Positions 1 through 10,000 of a DNA stretch of 64,000 nucleotides are shown piece after piece. Made by a program: the position numbers and the translations under genes. Within the stretch, counting starts at the first letter, position 1. Each line of letters starts with the position of its first letter. Below the pieces are notes generated by a model. It was not told the DNA's origin and made no database searches. It saw only the letters and a list, made by a program, of their open reading frames with translations. This DNA is from DATFRY01 sp963764695 (GTDB taxonomy: Bacteria > Myxococcota_A > Polyangia > Haliangiales > Haliangiaceae), in NCBI GenBank assembly GCA_963764695.1, contig CAVXTW010000007.1, positions 1,116,001 through 1,180,000 on the forward strand. The letters run 5' to 3'.

Positions 1-48
1 TGGTCCCGTGACCAGACGGCGCCCCTGCGCGCGAGACCGACCAGCGTC

Positions 49-516
49 TCAGGCAGGTGGCGAGGTCTTCGGTGCGGTGCGGTAGAGGGTGCGGCCGGCC
101 GGCTCGTGGCCGGCGGCGAGCGCGAGCGCGGCGCGCGCCGGGATCGGCGTGTCGCGATCCTGGCGCTCGACCGACACGCCGGCCATGCGCTCGCGCGAGG
201 CGCAGCTGATGTAGCAGTGATCGTGCTCGTGCCTGGACGTGCGCGGCAGCGCGCCGCCCGCCCGCGGGCCGGCCGGCTGGTGCGCGGCCGACGCTAGCGC
301 CTGCAGACGATTGGTGAGCAAGACCGAGAGCGACCCGGCCTCGGCGCCGGCCCTTTCCGGCCCTTCACCGTGGATGAGCTCGCCGTGCTCCGGGCAGCGG
401 GCGTGGGTCGCGGTGGCCTGGTGGATGAGCACGCCCAGGTTGCCCATCGCGAAGGCGAACAGCGACAGCGCGGCCACGACCCGCGTGTACATCGCCATGC
501 TGCGCCGGCTGCTCAC
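49..516 (-). CDS. Small exported hypothetical protein with His/Cys cluster
   Basis: I do not recognise this 155-residue protein. Residues about 10-35 form one hydrophobic segment after a basic N-terminus, which fits a signal peptide or membrane anchor. The middle carries a short His/Cys-rich stretch (HEHDHC, then C) that could bind metal or form disulfides. The C-terminus is rich in Ala, Arg and Pro. It sits 65 bp downstream of the hybrid kinase gene in the same orientation and may be co-transcribed with it. Codon use matches its neighbours, so I think it is a real gene, but the function is unknown. Confidence 0.55.
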   Translation of the reverse strand: MSSRRSMAMYTRVVAALSLFAFAMGNLGVLIHQATATHARCPEHGELIHGEGPERAGAEAGSLSVLLTNRLQALASAAHQPAGPRAGGALPRTSRHEHDHCYISCASRERMAGVSVERQDRDTPIPARAALALAAGHEPAGRTLYRTAPKTSPPA

Positions 517-580
517 CGCTTGGGGTCAGGGAAGCACAGCTGCCCCGGCTCGGCAACCGCGGCCGCGCCGCGACCCTCCC

Positions 581-2815
<2,235 letters not shown>

Positions 2816-2981
2816 GAAAAAAGCACCTGGAATCTGCTCCTGATCTACCTCAACTCGACGGATTCCGCGGCATTCTTGTCGGTCGTGAGGCGCAGGCGTA
2901 CGATCGCGCGACCGCGAGGGGCCCCCGTCCCGTGAAGTCCTCTGCCGACCATAACCCACGCGCGGGCCAGCAGGAGCGGGC

Positions 2982-5178
2982 GTGACGGCCAGCGGAGCGC
3001 CGCCGTCGGAGCAGGCGATGGCGCTGGTGCGGGATGGCCGCTCGGCCTTCGCGCAGGGCGATGTCGAGCGCGCGCGGGCCTGCTTCGCCGCCGCGGTCGA
3101 GATCGCGCCCGGTGACGCGGTCGCCCGGGCCGGGCTGGCGCGCTGCGATCGGCTGATGGCCGAGAGCCTGGACGCCGCGGACGATCAGGAGAATCCGACC
3201 GGCCAGGTGGCCGGCGACGACGGCATCACGGTCGCCGAGGAGCGCGACGAGTCCCACTCCGACCGCCAGGCCCAGCTGGCCGGGCTGATGGAGATGGAGC
3301 GCGAGCAGACAGTCGTCGACGCGCAGGCGGCGCAGCGAGTCGAGGCCGAGCTGGCGCGCGCGAGAGAGCGGGCCGCCCGGGCGCGCGAGGGCCTCGACGA
3401 CGACCAGGGCGATGACAACACGGCGACCGCGGCCATGGCGGCGCCGGCGGTCCTGGCGGTGGCCGAGCAGCTTGCCGACAGCGCGCCGCCGGGCGGACCG
3501 CGCGCGCCTCGCATGCTGCGCCATCCGCCGTCGGGTGCGCCGGAGCCGCATGGTGGTCCGCCGGGGCCAGTTTTTCGGCCTGGGCCAGGAAACGGGCTCG
3601 AGCATGGGCCGGGTGTGGGGCCGATGGGACCGGGGTCCGGGCCCGTGATGGCTTCGGGGATGGGGATGGGGACGGGACCGGGGGGGCCGGGGATGGGGAT
3701 GGGGACCGGACCGGGGATGGGGCCGGGGCCGGGGGCCGGGCCGATGGGGCCGGGGTCGGGGCCCGTGATGGCTTCGGGGCCGGGGATGGCGCCGGCGACA
3801 GGGATGGGACCGGGTTCGGGGCCGCCGATGGGGATGGGTTCGGGACCGCCGATGGGGTCGGGGCCGCCGATGGGACCGGTGGTCGGGGCCGCCGATGGGA
3901 TCCGGCCCGCCGATGGGCCCGGGTTCGGGGCCGCCGATGGGAGCGGGGCCGGAGCCGGCTTATCCGCGCTACGTGCCGGGGGTGCCGGGAAACTATCCGC
4001 AGCCGGCGTCGACCGTGCCCGGCATGCCGACGCCGGACGGCTCGCGGCAGACAGGTCCGCAGCCGGCGTTGCCGGGCGCGATGCACGCGCCGCACGGCGG
4101 TCCGCCCGGGGCCGCGTATCCGCAGCCGCCGGGCGGGTACCCGGTCTACGGCGCGCCCGGGGCGCCGGGCATGTCGTCGCCGGGCATGAGCGCGATGGGG
4201 CTCAACGCATGGATCGCCACGCGGACGCCGCAGAGCTTGCTCGGCATCGCGGGCGGCATCGCGGCCGGCTGCCTGGTGCTCGGCCTGCTCATCGGCGCGC
4301 TCGCGTTCGGCGGCGACGGGGACGAGGCCGCTGGCGCAGCGACAGCCGCGAAGAGCGATCCGGTCGCGACGGCGCCGGTCAGCGCGCCGACCACGCCGGC
4401 CGCGGTCGAGGCCGCCGCGCCCGGCTCGGTGACCGGCAGCATCGAGGCGCGGGTCAAGACGGTCGAGCACCCGGTGCTGGCCGTCGCCGTCGCGCCGCTC
4501 AGCGGCAACGTCGAGCGAGTCCACGTGAAGGCCGGCGGCTCGGTCACCACCGGCCAGAAGCTGTACACCCTGCGCGACGGCCGCGGGGCGCGCGCGTCCG
4601 AGTCCACCGTCGAGGCCCCGGCAGCTGGACGCATCGAGCGCCGCGCCGCGCGCGGCGACAGCGTCCGCAAGGGAGACGTGCTGGCCCAGCTCGTCGATCC
4701 CGGCATGTGGACGCTGGTCGCCGACATGAGCAGCGAGCAGGTCGGCCCGCAGTGGTCGTGCGTCGTGTCGACCGTCGAGGGGCGCAACCGCGCGCCCTGC
4801 CGCGTCGAGGGCGTGCAGAAGCTCGGCGGTCCGCAGAGCCGGGTCACCGCCACCGTCGTCGCCGAGGTGGCCGGCTGGCTGCAGGGCGGCGGCCAGGAGC
4901 TGGTGCTGTCGCTCGCCCCGCCGGCATTGCCGGCCGGAGCGTCGCCCGATCCGGTCGCGGCGAGCGAGCCCGCCAGGCCCGCGCCGTCCGACGCCGACGA
5001 CGCCGACGACACCGACGACACCGACGACGACACAAAAGATACCGAGGCCCCCGCGGCGACCCCGTCCGAGCCGAGCCGGCCCGCCGAGGCCACCGCCAGC
5101 ACCGAGCCGGCAGCCCCGCTTCCCGCCGCGATGGCCCCATCCGGCGCGAGCGGCGCGACCGCAGACGCCGGCCCGTAG
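2982..5178 (+). CDS. Membrane protein with Gly/Pro/Met repeats and biotinyl-lipoyl-like domain (frameshifted)
   Basis: The reading frame from GTG 2982 (AGGAG about 5 nt upstream) shifts by one base near 3876-3884 inside a repeat tract and continues in another frame to 5178. Repaired, it gives about 731 residues. Residues 10-60 look like a TPR-type helical pair. A Lys/Glu/Arg-rich coil comes next, then a long Gly-Pro-Met repeat (units such as GSGPPMG). A single transmembrane segment follows, then a HlyD/biotinyl-lipoyl-like beta domain (VKAGGSVTTGQKLYTL and GDSVRKGDVLAQLVDP) and an Asp/Thr-rich tail. The family suggests an adaptor or periplasmic carrier, but the substrate is unknown. The extra base may be a sequencing error or a real lesion. 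Confidence 0.6.
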
Positions 5179-5501
5179 CCTACCGACGCTCTGCATCACC
5201 CGCGAGCCGTGAAACGAAAGGCGAGGACCGCCTCGCTCGCGTCCTCGCCGATCACCGGAGCGCAGATCGGTCCCGGCGCACGCGCATGAAATTCCCGTGA
5301 GGCGACCGACCAACCGACTCATCGAATCGTAGGCTGCGCGATTCGATCGCACGCCGCGCCTCTCGTTCCGCCATCCTGCACCCCGCGAGTGACCCGAGCC
5401 GCGCCGGACGGCGACACGAAGCGCACACAGACCTCCAGTCGCCGAAATGCTCGAACCTCCGACGGTCATGCGCCGAGATCGCGGCCGGCACAAAGAGTCA
5501 C
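5179..5501. other. Intergenic region, terminator-like hairpin only
   Basis: About 320 bp without a convincing gene. The only clear structure is a perfect 9-bp inverted repeat, GGCGAGGAC (5220-5228) with GTCCTCGCC (5241-5249), 42 bp after the stop of the lipoyl-like gene. It has no T-tract, so it could be a weak or Rho-assisted terminator. The rest shows no coding bias. Confidence 0.4.
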
Positions 5502-5538
5502 TTGACCGGCGCCGGTCTGTTTGTTAGCAGTCCTAACG
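5502..5538 (+). promoter_or_regulatory. Promoter and probable autoregulatory operator of the MarR gene
   Basis: A -35 box TTGACC (5502-5507) and a -10-like TAGCAG (5525-5530) are separated by 17 bp, and the ATG lies 8 nt after the -10. The inverted repeat GTTAG (5523-5527)/CTAAC (5533-5537) covers the -10 and the probable start of transcription. It resembles SlyA/MarR operators of the TTAG-CTAA type, so the protein probably represses its own gene. Confidence 0.55.
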
Positions 5539-6189
5539 ATGTCTCACTTCATGGACAGCGACCCGCTGCAGGGTCGCGTGGTGGCGGGGCTGGCCAAGAT
5601 GGGGCTGGCGCTGCGCACCCAGCAGTGGCAGGCGACCGGCCAGCGCGGCCTCAACCCGACCCAGGGACAGATCCTGACCATCCTGCGCGCCCGACCGGAC
5701 GGCCTGTCGCTCGCGGAGCTCGCCTCCGAGCTGGGCGTCAAGCCGGCCACGGCCAGCGCGTCGGTCGCCGCGCTCGTGCGCAAGCGACTTGTCGGCAAGC
5801 GCCGGCTGCAGACCAACAAGCGCGCGGTGCTGATCCGCCTGACCGCGACCGGCACCCGCGAGGCGGATCGCTCCGTCGCGTGGCACGACATGCTCTTCCG
5901 CGCCGTCGATCAGCTGAGCGAGCACCAGCAGGAGGTGCTCCTGGTCGCGCTGATGAAGATGATCCGCGCGCTGCAGGAAGACGGCGCCATCTCGCAGGCG
6001 CGCATGTGCGTCACCTGCCGCTACTTCAAGCCGTTCCAGTACAACGATCTGTACCGGCCGCACCACTGCGACTTCGCCCAGGCCGCGTTCGGCACCCGCG
6101 AGCTACGCCTCGACTGCGCCGAGCACCAGCCGACCGGCGACCAGGACGCGACCGTCATCTGGACGCGCTTTACCCGCCAGGGCGCCTGA
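5539..6189 (+). CDS. MarR-family regulator with C-terminal Cys/His motif
   Basis: This 216-residue winged-helix regulator has a helix-turn-helix (LSLAELASELGVKPATASAS) at about residues 55-75 and a wing after it. It is longer than a usual MarR protein (about 145 residues). The extra C-terminus has CVTC near residue 157, HHC about 20 residues later, then C and EH, which would suit a zinc or redox switch. The start at 5539 is set by the promoter and palindrome directly upstream and by lack of an alternative Shine-Dalgarno sequence. Targets are unknown; msrC next door on the other strand makes redox sensing plausible, as inference. Confidence 0.8.
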   Translation: MSHFMDSDPLQGRVVAGLAKMGLALRTQQWQATGQRGLNPTQGQILTILRARPDGLSLAELASELGVKPATASASVAALVRKRLVGKRRLQTNKRAVLIRLTATGTREADRSVAWHDMLFRAVDQLSEHQQEVLLVALMKMIRALQEDGAISQARMCVTCRYFKPFQYNDLYRPHHCDFAQAAFGTRELRLDCAEHQPTGDQDATVIWTRFTRQGA

Positions 6190-6201
6190 GCCGGCCCGCT
6201 C

Positions 6202-6687
6202 TCACCAGCGCAGGTCGGCGGCCAGCACGGCGACCTCGGCCAGCGCCGCCGCGTCGGTCTCGTCGAACGAACCCGGGCTGCTGCTGTCGACGTCGAGCAC
6301 GCCGCAAAGCTCACCGCGCCGGATGATCGGCACCACGATCTCGCTGCGCGACGCCGGATCGCACGCGATGTGGCCGGGGAACGCCTCGACATCCGGCACC
6401 ACCAGCGTGCGCCGCTCGGCCGCCGCGGTGCCGCACACGCCGCGGCCCAGCGCGATGCGCACGCACGCCACCTTGCCCTGGAACGGGCCGAGCACCAGCT
6501 CGCCGCCGCGCAGGATGTAGAAGCCGACCCAGGACGCCGCCTCGATGCCCTGCATCAGCGCCGCGCTCAGGTTGGCCAGGTTGGCGATCAGATCCGGCTC
6601 GCCGTCGACCAGGCTGCGCAGCTGCGGCATGAGCTCGCTGTAGCGCCCGGCCTTGTCGTCGGCCTGCAGTGTCAGAGTCTCGGCCAC
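6202..6687 (-). CDS. msrC: Free methionine-(R)-sulfoxide reductase (GAF domain)
   Basis: This 161-residue single GAF-domain protein reduces free Met-R-sulfoxide in the cytoplasm with thioredoxin. The three functional cysteines are at 75 (ACVRI), 85 (GRGVCG) and 109 (HIACD). Their spacing of 10 and 24 residues is the same as in the E. coli fRMsr (YebR), which I take from family knowledge. The start is GTG 6687, placed 7 nt after the shared palindromic -10 element; no Shine-Dalgarno sequence is visible. The gene is divergent from the DUF2332 gene with only 21 bp between start codons, and convergent with the MarR gene. Confidence 0.92.
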   Translation of the reverse strand: MAETLTLQADDKAGRYSELMPQLRSLVDGEPDLIANLANLSAALMQGIEAASWVGFYILRGGELVLGPFQGKVACVRIALGRGVCGTAAAERRTLVVPDVEAFPGHIACDPASRSEIVVPIIRRGELCGVLDVDSSSPGSFDETDAAALAEVAVLAADLRW

Positions 6688-6694
6688 GAGCTTG

Positions 6695-6702
6695 AGTATA
6701 CT
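6695..6702. promoter_or_regulatory. Palindromic two-way -10 element between divergent starts
   Basis: The self-complementary AGTATACT contains TATACT on both strands. On the plus strand it ends 6 nt before GTG 6709, and on the minus strand 7 nt before GTG 6687. Transcription would start at or beside both start codons, giving two leaderless mRNAs from one 21-bp gap. Confidence 0.5.
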
Positions 6703-6708
6703 CGCGCG

Positions 6709-7806
6709 GTGCAGGACGGCCGCTCCGGCATCGACGGCTTCGCTGGCGACATCGCGGCCCAGCGCCGGTACGTCGCGGCGCGCGTGCCGTCGTACGACCG
6801 GGTGCTTGCGCTGGTCGCCGACGGACTGGACGGCGACATCGGCCGCCGCCTCGGCAAGGCGTGGGCCCGCCGCCGCTTCGACGCCGTCTACGACCGACCG
6901 CTCCTGCTCCTGGCCACGCTGCGCTTCGACGCGCTCGCCACCGGGCCGGACCATCCGCTGTGGGCCGCGCTGGGCGCCGACCAGCCGGATCCGTCGACCG
7001 TCACCGCCGACGCGCTCGAGCGCGCGCTGGGCCGCGATCGGCCGCGCATCTGGCACTCGCTGACCCGCCGCCACGTGCAGACCAACGAGGTATCGCGCGC
7101 GGTCGCGTGGCTGTGGCCGGCCGCGCTGGCCGGCGGCCGACCGCTCGTCCTCTGCGACATGGGCTGCAGCGCCGGGCTCAACCTGATCGCCGACTCGCTC
7201 GATCTGAGCTGGACCGAGCACGGCGCCGATCCGCCGCGCACGCTGCACACCGCTCGCCATCCGAGCATCCTGCGCCGGCTTGGCTTCGACCGCGCGCCGC
7301 TCGACGCCGCCGGCGAGGACGACAGCGCGTGGCTGCGCGCCTGCGTGTGGGCCGGCGAGCGCGAGCGACTCGACCGCCTCGAGCGCGCGCTTGCCGCGTT
7401 CCGCGCCGCCGCCGACGGCACAGCCCCCTCGATCGAGACCATCGACGCGGCCGACATGCCGGATCGCCTGATCGACCTGTCGGCCGGCGACGACAGCGGC
7501 GCCCTGTGGCTCGCCTACCAGAGCAGCGTGCGCGAGTACCTGGGCCCGGCCCGCCAGCCATACCTGGACGGCATGCGGCGCTGGCTCGAGTCGCGGCCGC
7601 CCGGCGCCGCCCTGTGGATCGAGCTCGAGGATCCACCGCACGGCGCGTCCCGGCAGTGGCCGACCGCGCTCCTGGCCCACCTGCGCGGGCCCGGCGGCAG
7701 CGTCGTCAACCTGGTGCTGGCCCGCTGCCAGTACCATCCGATCGAGATCGCACCGGAGCCGGAGGCGGTGGCGGCCGTGACCGCCGCCCTCTCGAGGCCT
7801 GCTTGA
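6709..7806 (+). CDS. DUF2332 family protein
   Basis: This 365-residue protein of unknown function matches DUF2332 over its full length. Recognisable features are the N-terminal block ARRRFDAVYDRPLLLLATLR, the conserved DMGCSAGLNL motif near residue 150 (a Rossmann-like glycine loop similar to methyltransferases), and a C-terminal block with WIELEDPP. The start GTG 6709 follows TATACT by 6 nt. No signal peptide or membrane segment is present. The divergent arrangement with msrC is the only context clue. A SAM-dependent role is possible from the loop but is not shown. Confidence 0.82.
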   Translation: MQDGRSGIDGFAGDIAAQRRYVAARVPSYDRVLALVADGLDGDIGRRLGKAWARRRFDAVYDRPLLLLATLRFDALATGPDHPLWAALGADQPDPSTVTADALERALGRDRPRIWHSLTRRHVQTNEVSRAVAWLWPAALAGGRPLVLCDMGCSAGLNLIADSLDLSWTEHGADPPRTLHTARHPSILRRLGFDRAPLDAAGEDDSAWLRACVWAGERERLDRLERALAAFRAAADGTAPSIETIDAADMPDRLIDLSAGDDSGALWLAYQSSVREYLGPARQPYLDGMRRWLESRPPGAALWIELEDPPHGASRQWPTALLAHLRGPGGSVVNLVLARCQYHPIEIAPEPEAVAAVTAALSRPA

Positions 7807-7847
7807 CGACCCCAGGGTCTCGCCGCATGATAGTTGCGTCATGCAAC
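7803..7847 (+). promoter_or_regulatory. Promoter and operator overlapping the MarR-GNAT start codon
   Basis: A -35 TTGACG (7803-7808) overlaps the stop of the previous gene. It is followed after 17 bp by CATGAT (7826-7831), 9 nt before ATG 7841. The inverted repeat GTTGC (7833-7837)/GCAAC (7843-7847) has the start codon within its 5-nt spacer. A protein bound here would block the start of transcription, which fits autorepression. Confidence 0.5.
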
Positions 7848-8875
7848 AAAACGGTTGGGAAGATCCATCATCGCTGTTGCCCGAGGTGGCGCCGCTGCGC
7901 GACTCCTCGCGCCGGCTCGTGCGCGAGCTCGGCTTCCTCGAGGGCCGCTCGAAGGTCGCCGCCATCACCCACACGCAGTGCCACACCCTGATCGAGATCG
8001 AGCGCCAGGGCGTCCTGGCCGCCGGCGAGCTGGCCGCCATCCTCAACCTCGACAAGTCCACCACCAGCCGGACCGTGGCCAGCCTGGTCCGCGCCGGCTT
8101 CATCGCCGCGCGCGCCGACGGTGGCGACCGCCGGCGCCGCCCGCTCACCCTCACCGCCAAGGGCCGGCGCAAGCTGGCCTCGCTGCACGAGCTGGCCAAC
8201 CGCCAGGTGCAGGAGGCGCTGTCGCTGCTCGACCCGGACCAGCGCGACACCGTCCTGCGCGGCATGTCGCTCTACGCCAAGGCGCTGGCCCGGCGGCGTG
8301 CGCAGCAGGAGTTCACCATCCGGCCGGTCGCGCGGCGCGACGACCCGGTGGTGGCAGGCATCGTCCGCGCGACCCTGACCGAGTACGGCGCCACCGGGCC
8401 CGGCTACGCCATCCACGACCCCGAGATCGACATGATGACCGAGACCTACTCGCGGCCCGGCCACGGCTACTGGGTGCTCGAGCGCGGCGGCCAGGTGGTG
8501 GGCGGCGGCGGCTTCGGTCCGCTCAACGGCGGCCAGCCGGACGTGTGCGAGCTGCGCAAGATGTACTTCCTGCCGGCGGCGCGCGGCTCCGGCATGGGCG
8601 CGCGCATCCTGGCCCAGGCCCTCGACGGCGCGCGCGCGGCCGGCTATCGCCGCTGCTACCTCGAGACCCTCCTGGCCATGACGCAGGCGCGCAAGCTCTA
8701 CGAGTCGTTCGGCTTCCGGATGCTGTGCGGACCGATGGGAGCGACCGGCCACAGCGCATGCGACACCTGGTACGCCCTCGATCTCACCGAGGCGCACGCC
8801 GACGGCGGCGACGGCACAACCGCCCGGCCGGCACCGACGGGAGAAAAAAGTAACCCGCCCTCACTTTCCCATTGA
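7841..8875 (+). CDS. MarR-GNAT fusion: regulator with N-acetyltransferase domain
   Basis: This 344-residue protein has a MarR winged helix at about residues 15-150 (GELAAILNLDKSTTSRTVAS) joined to a GNAT domain at about 160-320. The GNAT part shows the acetyl-CoA loop (LPAARGSGMGARIL), preceded by LRKMYF, and the C-terminal YESFGF. Such fusions are a known family, often annotated bifunctional; acetyl donor and acceptor are unknown here. The start ATG 7841 sits inside a palindrome, which suggests autoregulation. The stop codon overlaps the -35 box of the downstream RNA gene. Confidence 0.88.
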   Translation: MQQNGWEDPSSLLPEVAPLRDSSRRLVRELGFLEGRSKVAAITHTQCHTLIEIERQGVLAAGELAAILNLDKSTTSRTVASLVRAGFIAARADGGDRRRRPLTLTAKGRRKLASLHELANRQVQEALSLLDPDQRDTVLRGMSLYAKALARRRAQQEFTIRPVARRDDPVVAGIVRATLTEYGATGPGYAIHDPEIDMMTETYSRPGHGYWVLERGGQVVGGGGFGPLNGGQPDVCELRKMYFLPAARGSGMGARILAQALDGARAAGYRRCYLETLLAMTQARKLYESFGFRMLCGPMGATGHSACDTWYALDLTEAHADGGDGTTARPAPTGEKSNPPSLSH

Positions 8876-8901
8876 ACCGCCCAGGGAGAGTGGCCTAGAG
8901 T
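8872..8901 (+). promoter_or_regulatory. Sigma70-type promoter for the structured RNA
   Basis: TTGAAC (8872-8877) and TAGAGT (8896-8901) are separated by 18 bp, just inside and after the MarR-GNAT stop codon. Transcription would start near 8908, about 40 nt before the long helix of the RNA candidate. A weaker -10-like TATTGA at 8916-8921 is an alternative. Confidence 0.45.
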
Positions 8902-8946
8902 ACTTTTCAGCGGGGTATTGATCTCCGCCGTGAAGGGGCCTGGGAG

Positions 8947-9113
8947 GGAACACACAGGGCGGCCGATGGACTCGCCGCCGGGTGAGCCGAGGCAGCGGCG
9001 CTTTCTGGGGGCGGAGTTTTCCGCGGGCGAGGGTGTGGGGCCACAGGTGATGGAAGCGGTGCAAGCGCAGCTTCGTCTCATCGGTCGAATACGTCGGTCG
9101 CCCTGTGTGTTTC
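8947..9113 (+). ncRNA. Long-hairpin structured RNA, 6S RNA candidate
   Basis: Positions 8947-8968 pair with 9092-9113 in a continuous helix of about 22 bp, with a perfect 12-bp core (ACACACAGGGCG with CGCCCTGTGTGT) and a few G-U pairs. Inside are an upper GC-rich region with a small hairpin (GCGGA/TCCGC near 9011-9024) and, on the 3' side, a hairpin GAAGC/GCTTC (near 9053-9074). A long closing stem, an open central part with a 3'-side hairpin and an upper stem, in about 170 nt, is the layout of 6S RNA, the RNA polymerase-binding regulator. Identification as 6S is inference from shape; the helix itself is read directly. Its own promoter lies upstream. Confidence 0.5.
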
Positions 9114-9124
9114 GTCTCCGGCTC

Positions 9125-9162
9125 GCGCCTGCCTGAAAGGCGCGGCCGGCCTGAACAAGGCC
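9125..9162. terminator. Tandem hairpins between convergent transcripts
   Basis: Two short hairpins, GCGCCT (9125-9130)/AGGCGC (9138-9143) and GGCCT (9148-9152)/AGGCC (9158-9162), lie between the RNA candidate and the convergent PhzF-like gene. No T-tract follows on either strand, so termination here is plausible but not certain. Confidence 0.35.
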
Positions 9163-9169
9163 AGGCTCT

Positions 9170-10000
9170 TCAGTCGCCGACGAACACGGCGCCGGTCTTG
9201 ACCAGCACCGCGTGACCGACGAGGCGCACGCGATCGCCGCGCCACTCGCAGGCGATGTCGCCGCTGCGCCGGCTGACCTGACGCCCGCGCAGCTGCGTGC
9301 GTCCGAGCCGCTCGCCCCAGTACGGAACCAGCGTGCAGTGGGCAGAGCCGGTGACCGGATCCTCCGGCACGCCCTTGGCCGGGGCGAAGAAGCGCGACAC
9401 GAAGTCAACGTCGTCGTCCGCTCCTCCGCCGGGGGCGGTGACGATGACGGCGAACGCATCGAGCGCCGCCACCGCGGCCACATCCGGCCGCAGCGCGCGC
9501 ACCTCCTCGGCGCTGTCGAACACGGCCATGAGGTCGCGCGCGCGCAGGGCCGCGACCGGTCGCCGTCCCAGCGCCGAGGCCAGCGCGTCCATCACGTCCC
9601 CTGCCGGCACCGGCGGACGGGCCGGCAGATCCATGGCCAGGCCGTCGCCGTCGCGCTCGACCTCGAGCGGACCGGAGCGGGTGTGGAAGCGAACGTGCCG
9701 CCTCGCCGGCTCCAGCCGCTCGAACAGGAAGAACGCGCTGGCCAGCGTCGCGTGGCCGCACAGGTCGACCTCGGTCTCCGGCGTGAACCAGCGCAGGTCG
9801 AAGTCGCCGTCGGGGCGGCGGACGAAGAAGGCGGTCTCGGCGACCGCGTTCTCCGCCGCCACCGCCTGCATGGTCGCCTCCGGCAGCCAGGCGTCGAGCG
9901 GGCAGATGCCGGCCGGGTTGCCCGCGAACGGGCGCCGGGTGAAGGCGTCCACCTGATGGCACGGCAGCCAGCCGGGCCCCAGCCTCTGCTGCCCGCTCAC
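9170..10000 (-). CDS. PhzF-family isomerase/epimerase-like protein
   Basis: This 276-residue protein matches the phenazine biosynthesis PhzF / diaminopimelate-epimerase-like fold. It has the N-terminal VDAFTRRPFAGNPAG, a conserved Glu in AAENAVAETAFF (the catalytic acid in PhzF), DLCGHATLAS, and the C-terminal VPEDPVTGSAHC. No other phenazine genes are present, so the substrate is unknown. The start GTG 10000 overlaps the TGA of the MocR gene by 4 bp and has AGGAG 6 nt upstream, so the two genes form an operon with coupled translation. This pairing suggests the MocR protein regulates a small-molecule pathway. Confidence 0.88.
   Translation of the reverse strand: MSGQQRLGPGWLPCHQVDAFTRRPFAGNPAGICPLDAWLPEATMQAVAAENAVAETAFFVRRPDGDFDLRWFTPETEVDLCGHATLASAFFLFERLEPARRHVRFHTRSGPLEVERDGDGLAMDLPARPPVPAGDVMDALASALGRRPVAALRARDLMAVFDSAEEVRALRPDVAAVAALDAFAVIVTAPGGGADDDVDFVSRFFAPAKGVPEDPVTGSAHCTLVPYWGERLGRTQLRGRQVSRRSGDIACEWRGDRVRLVGHAVLVKTGAVFVGD

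Noticed and set aside
3620..3960. Gly-Pro-Met repeat tract as a CRISPR or minisatellite element
   Set aside because: Units are irregular, in coding frame and without spacers of constant length.
8947..9113. tmRNA, SRP RNA or RNase P RNA as identity of the structured RNA
   Set aside because: The signature segments of those RNAs (tRNA-like ends, GGAA/AGCAG tetraloop motif, GAGGAAAGTCC block) are absent.
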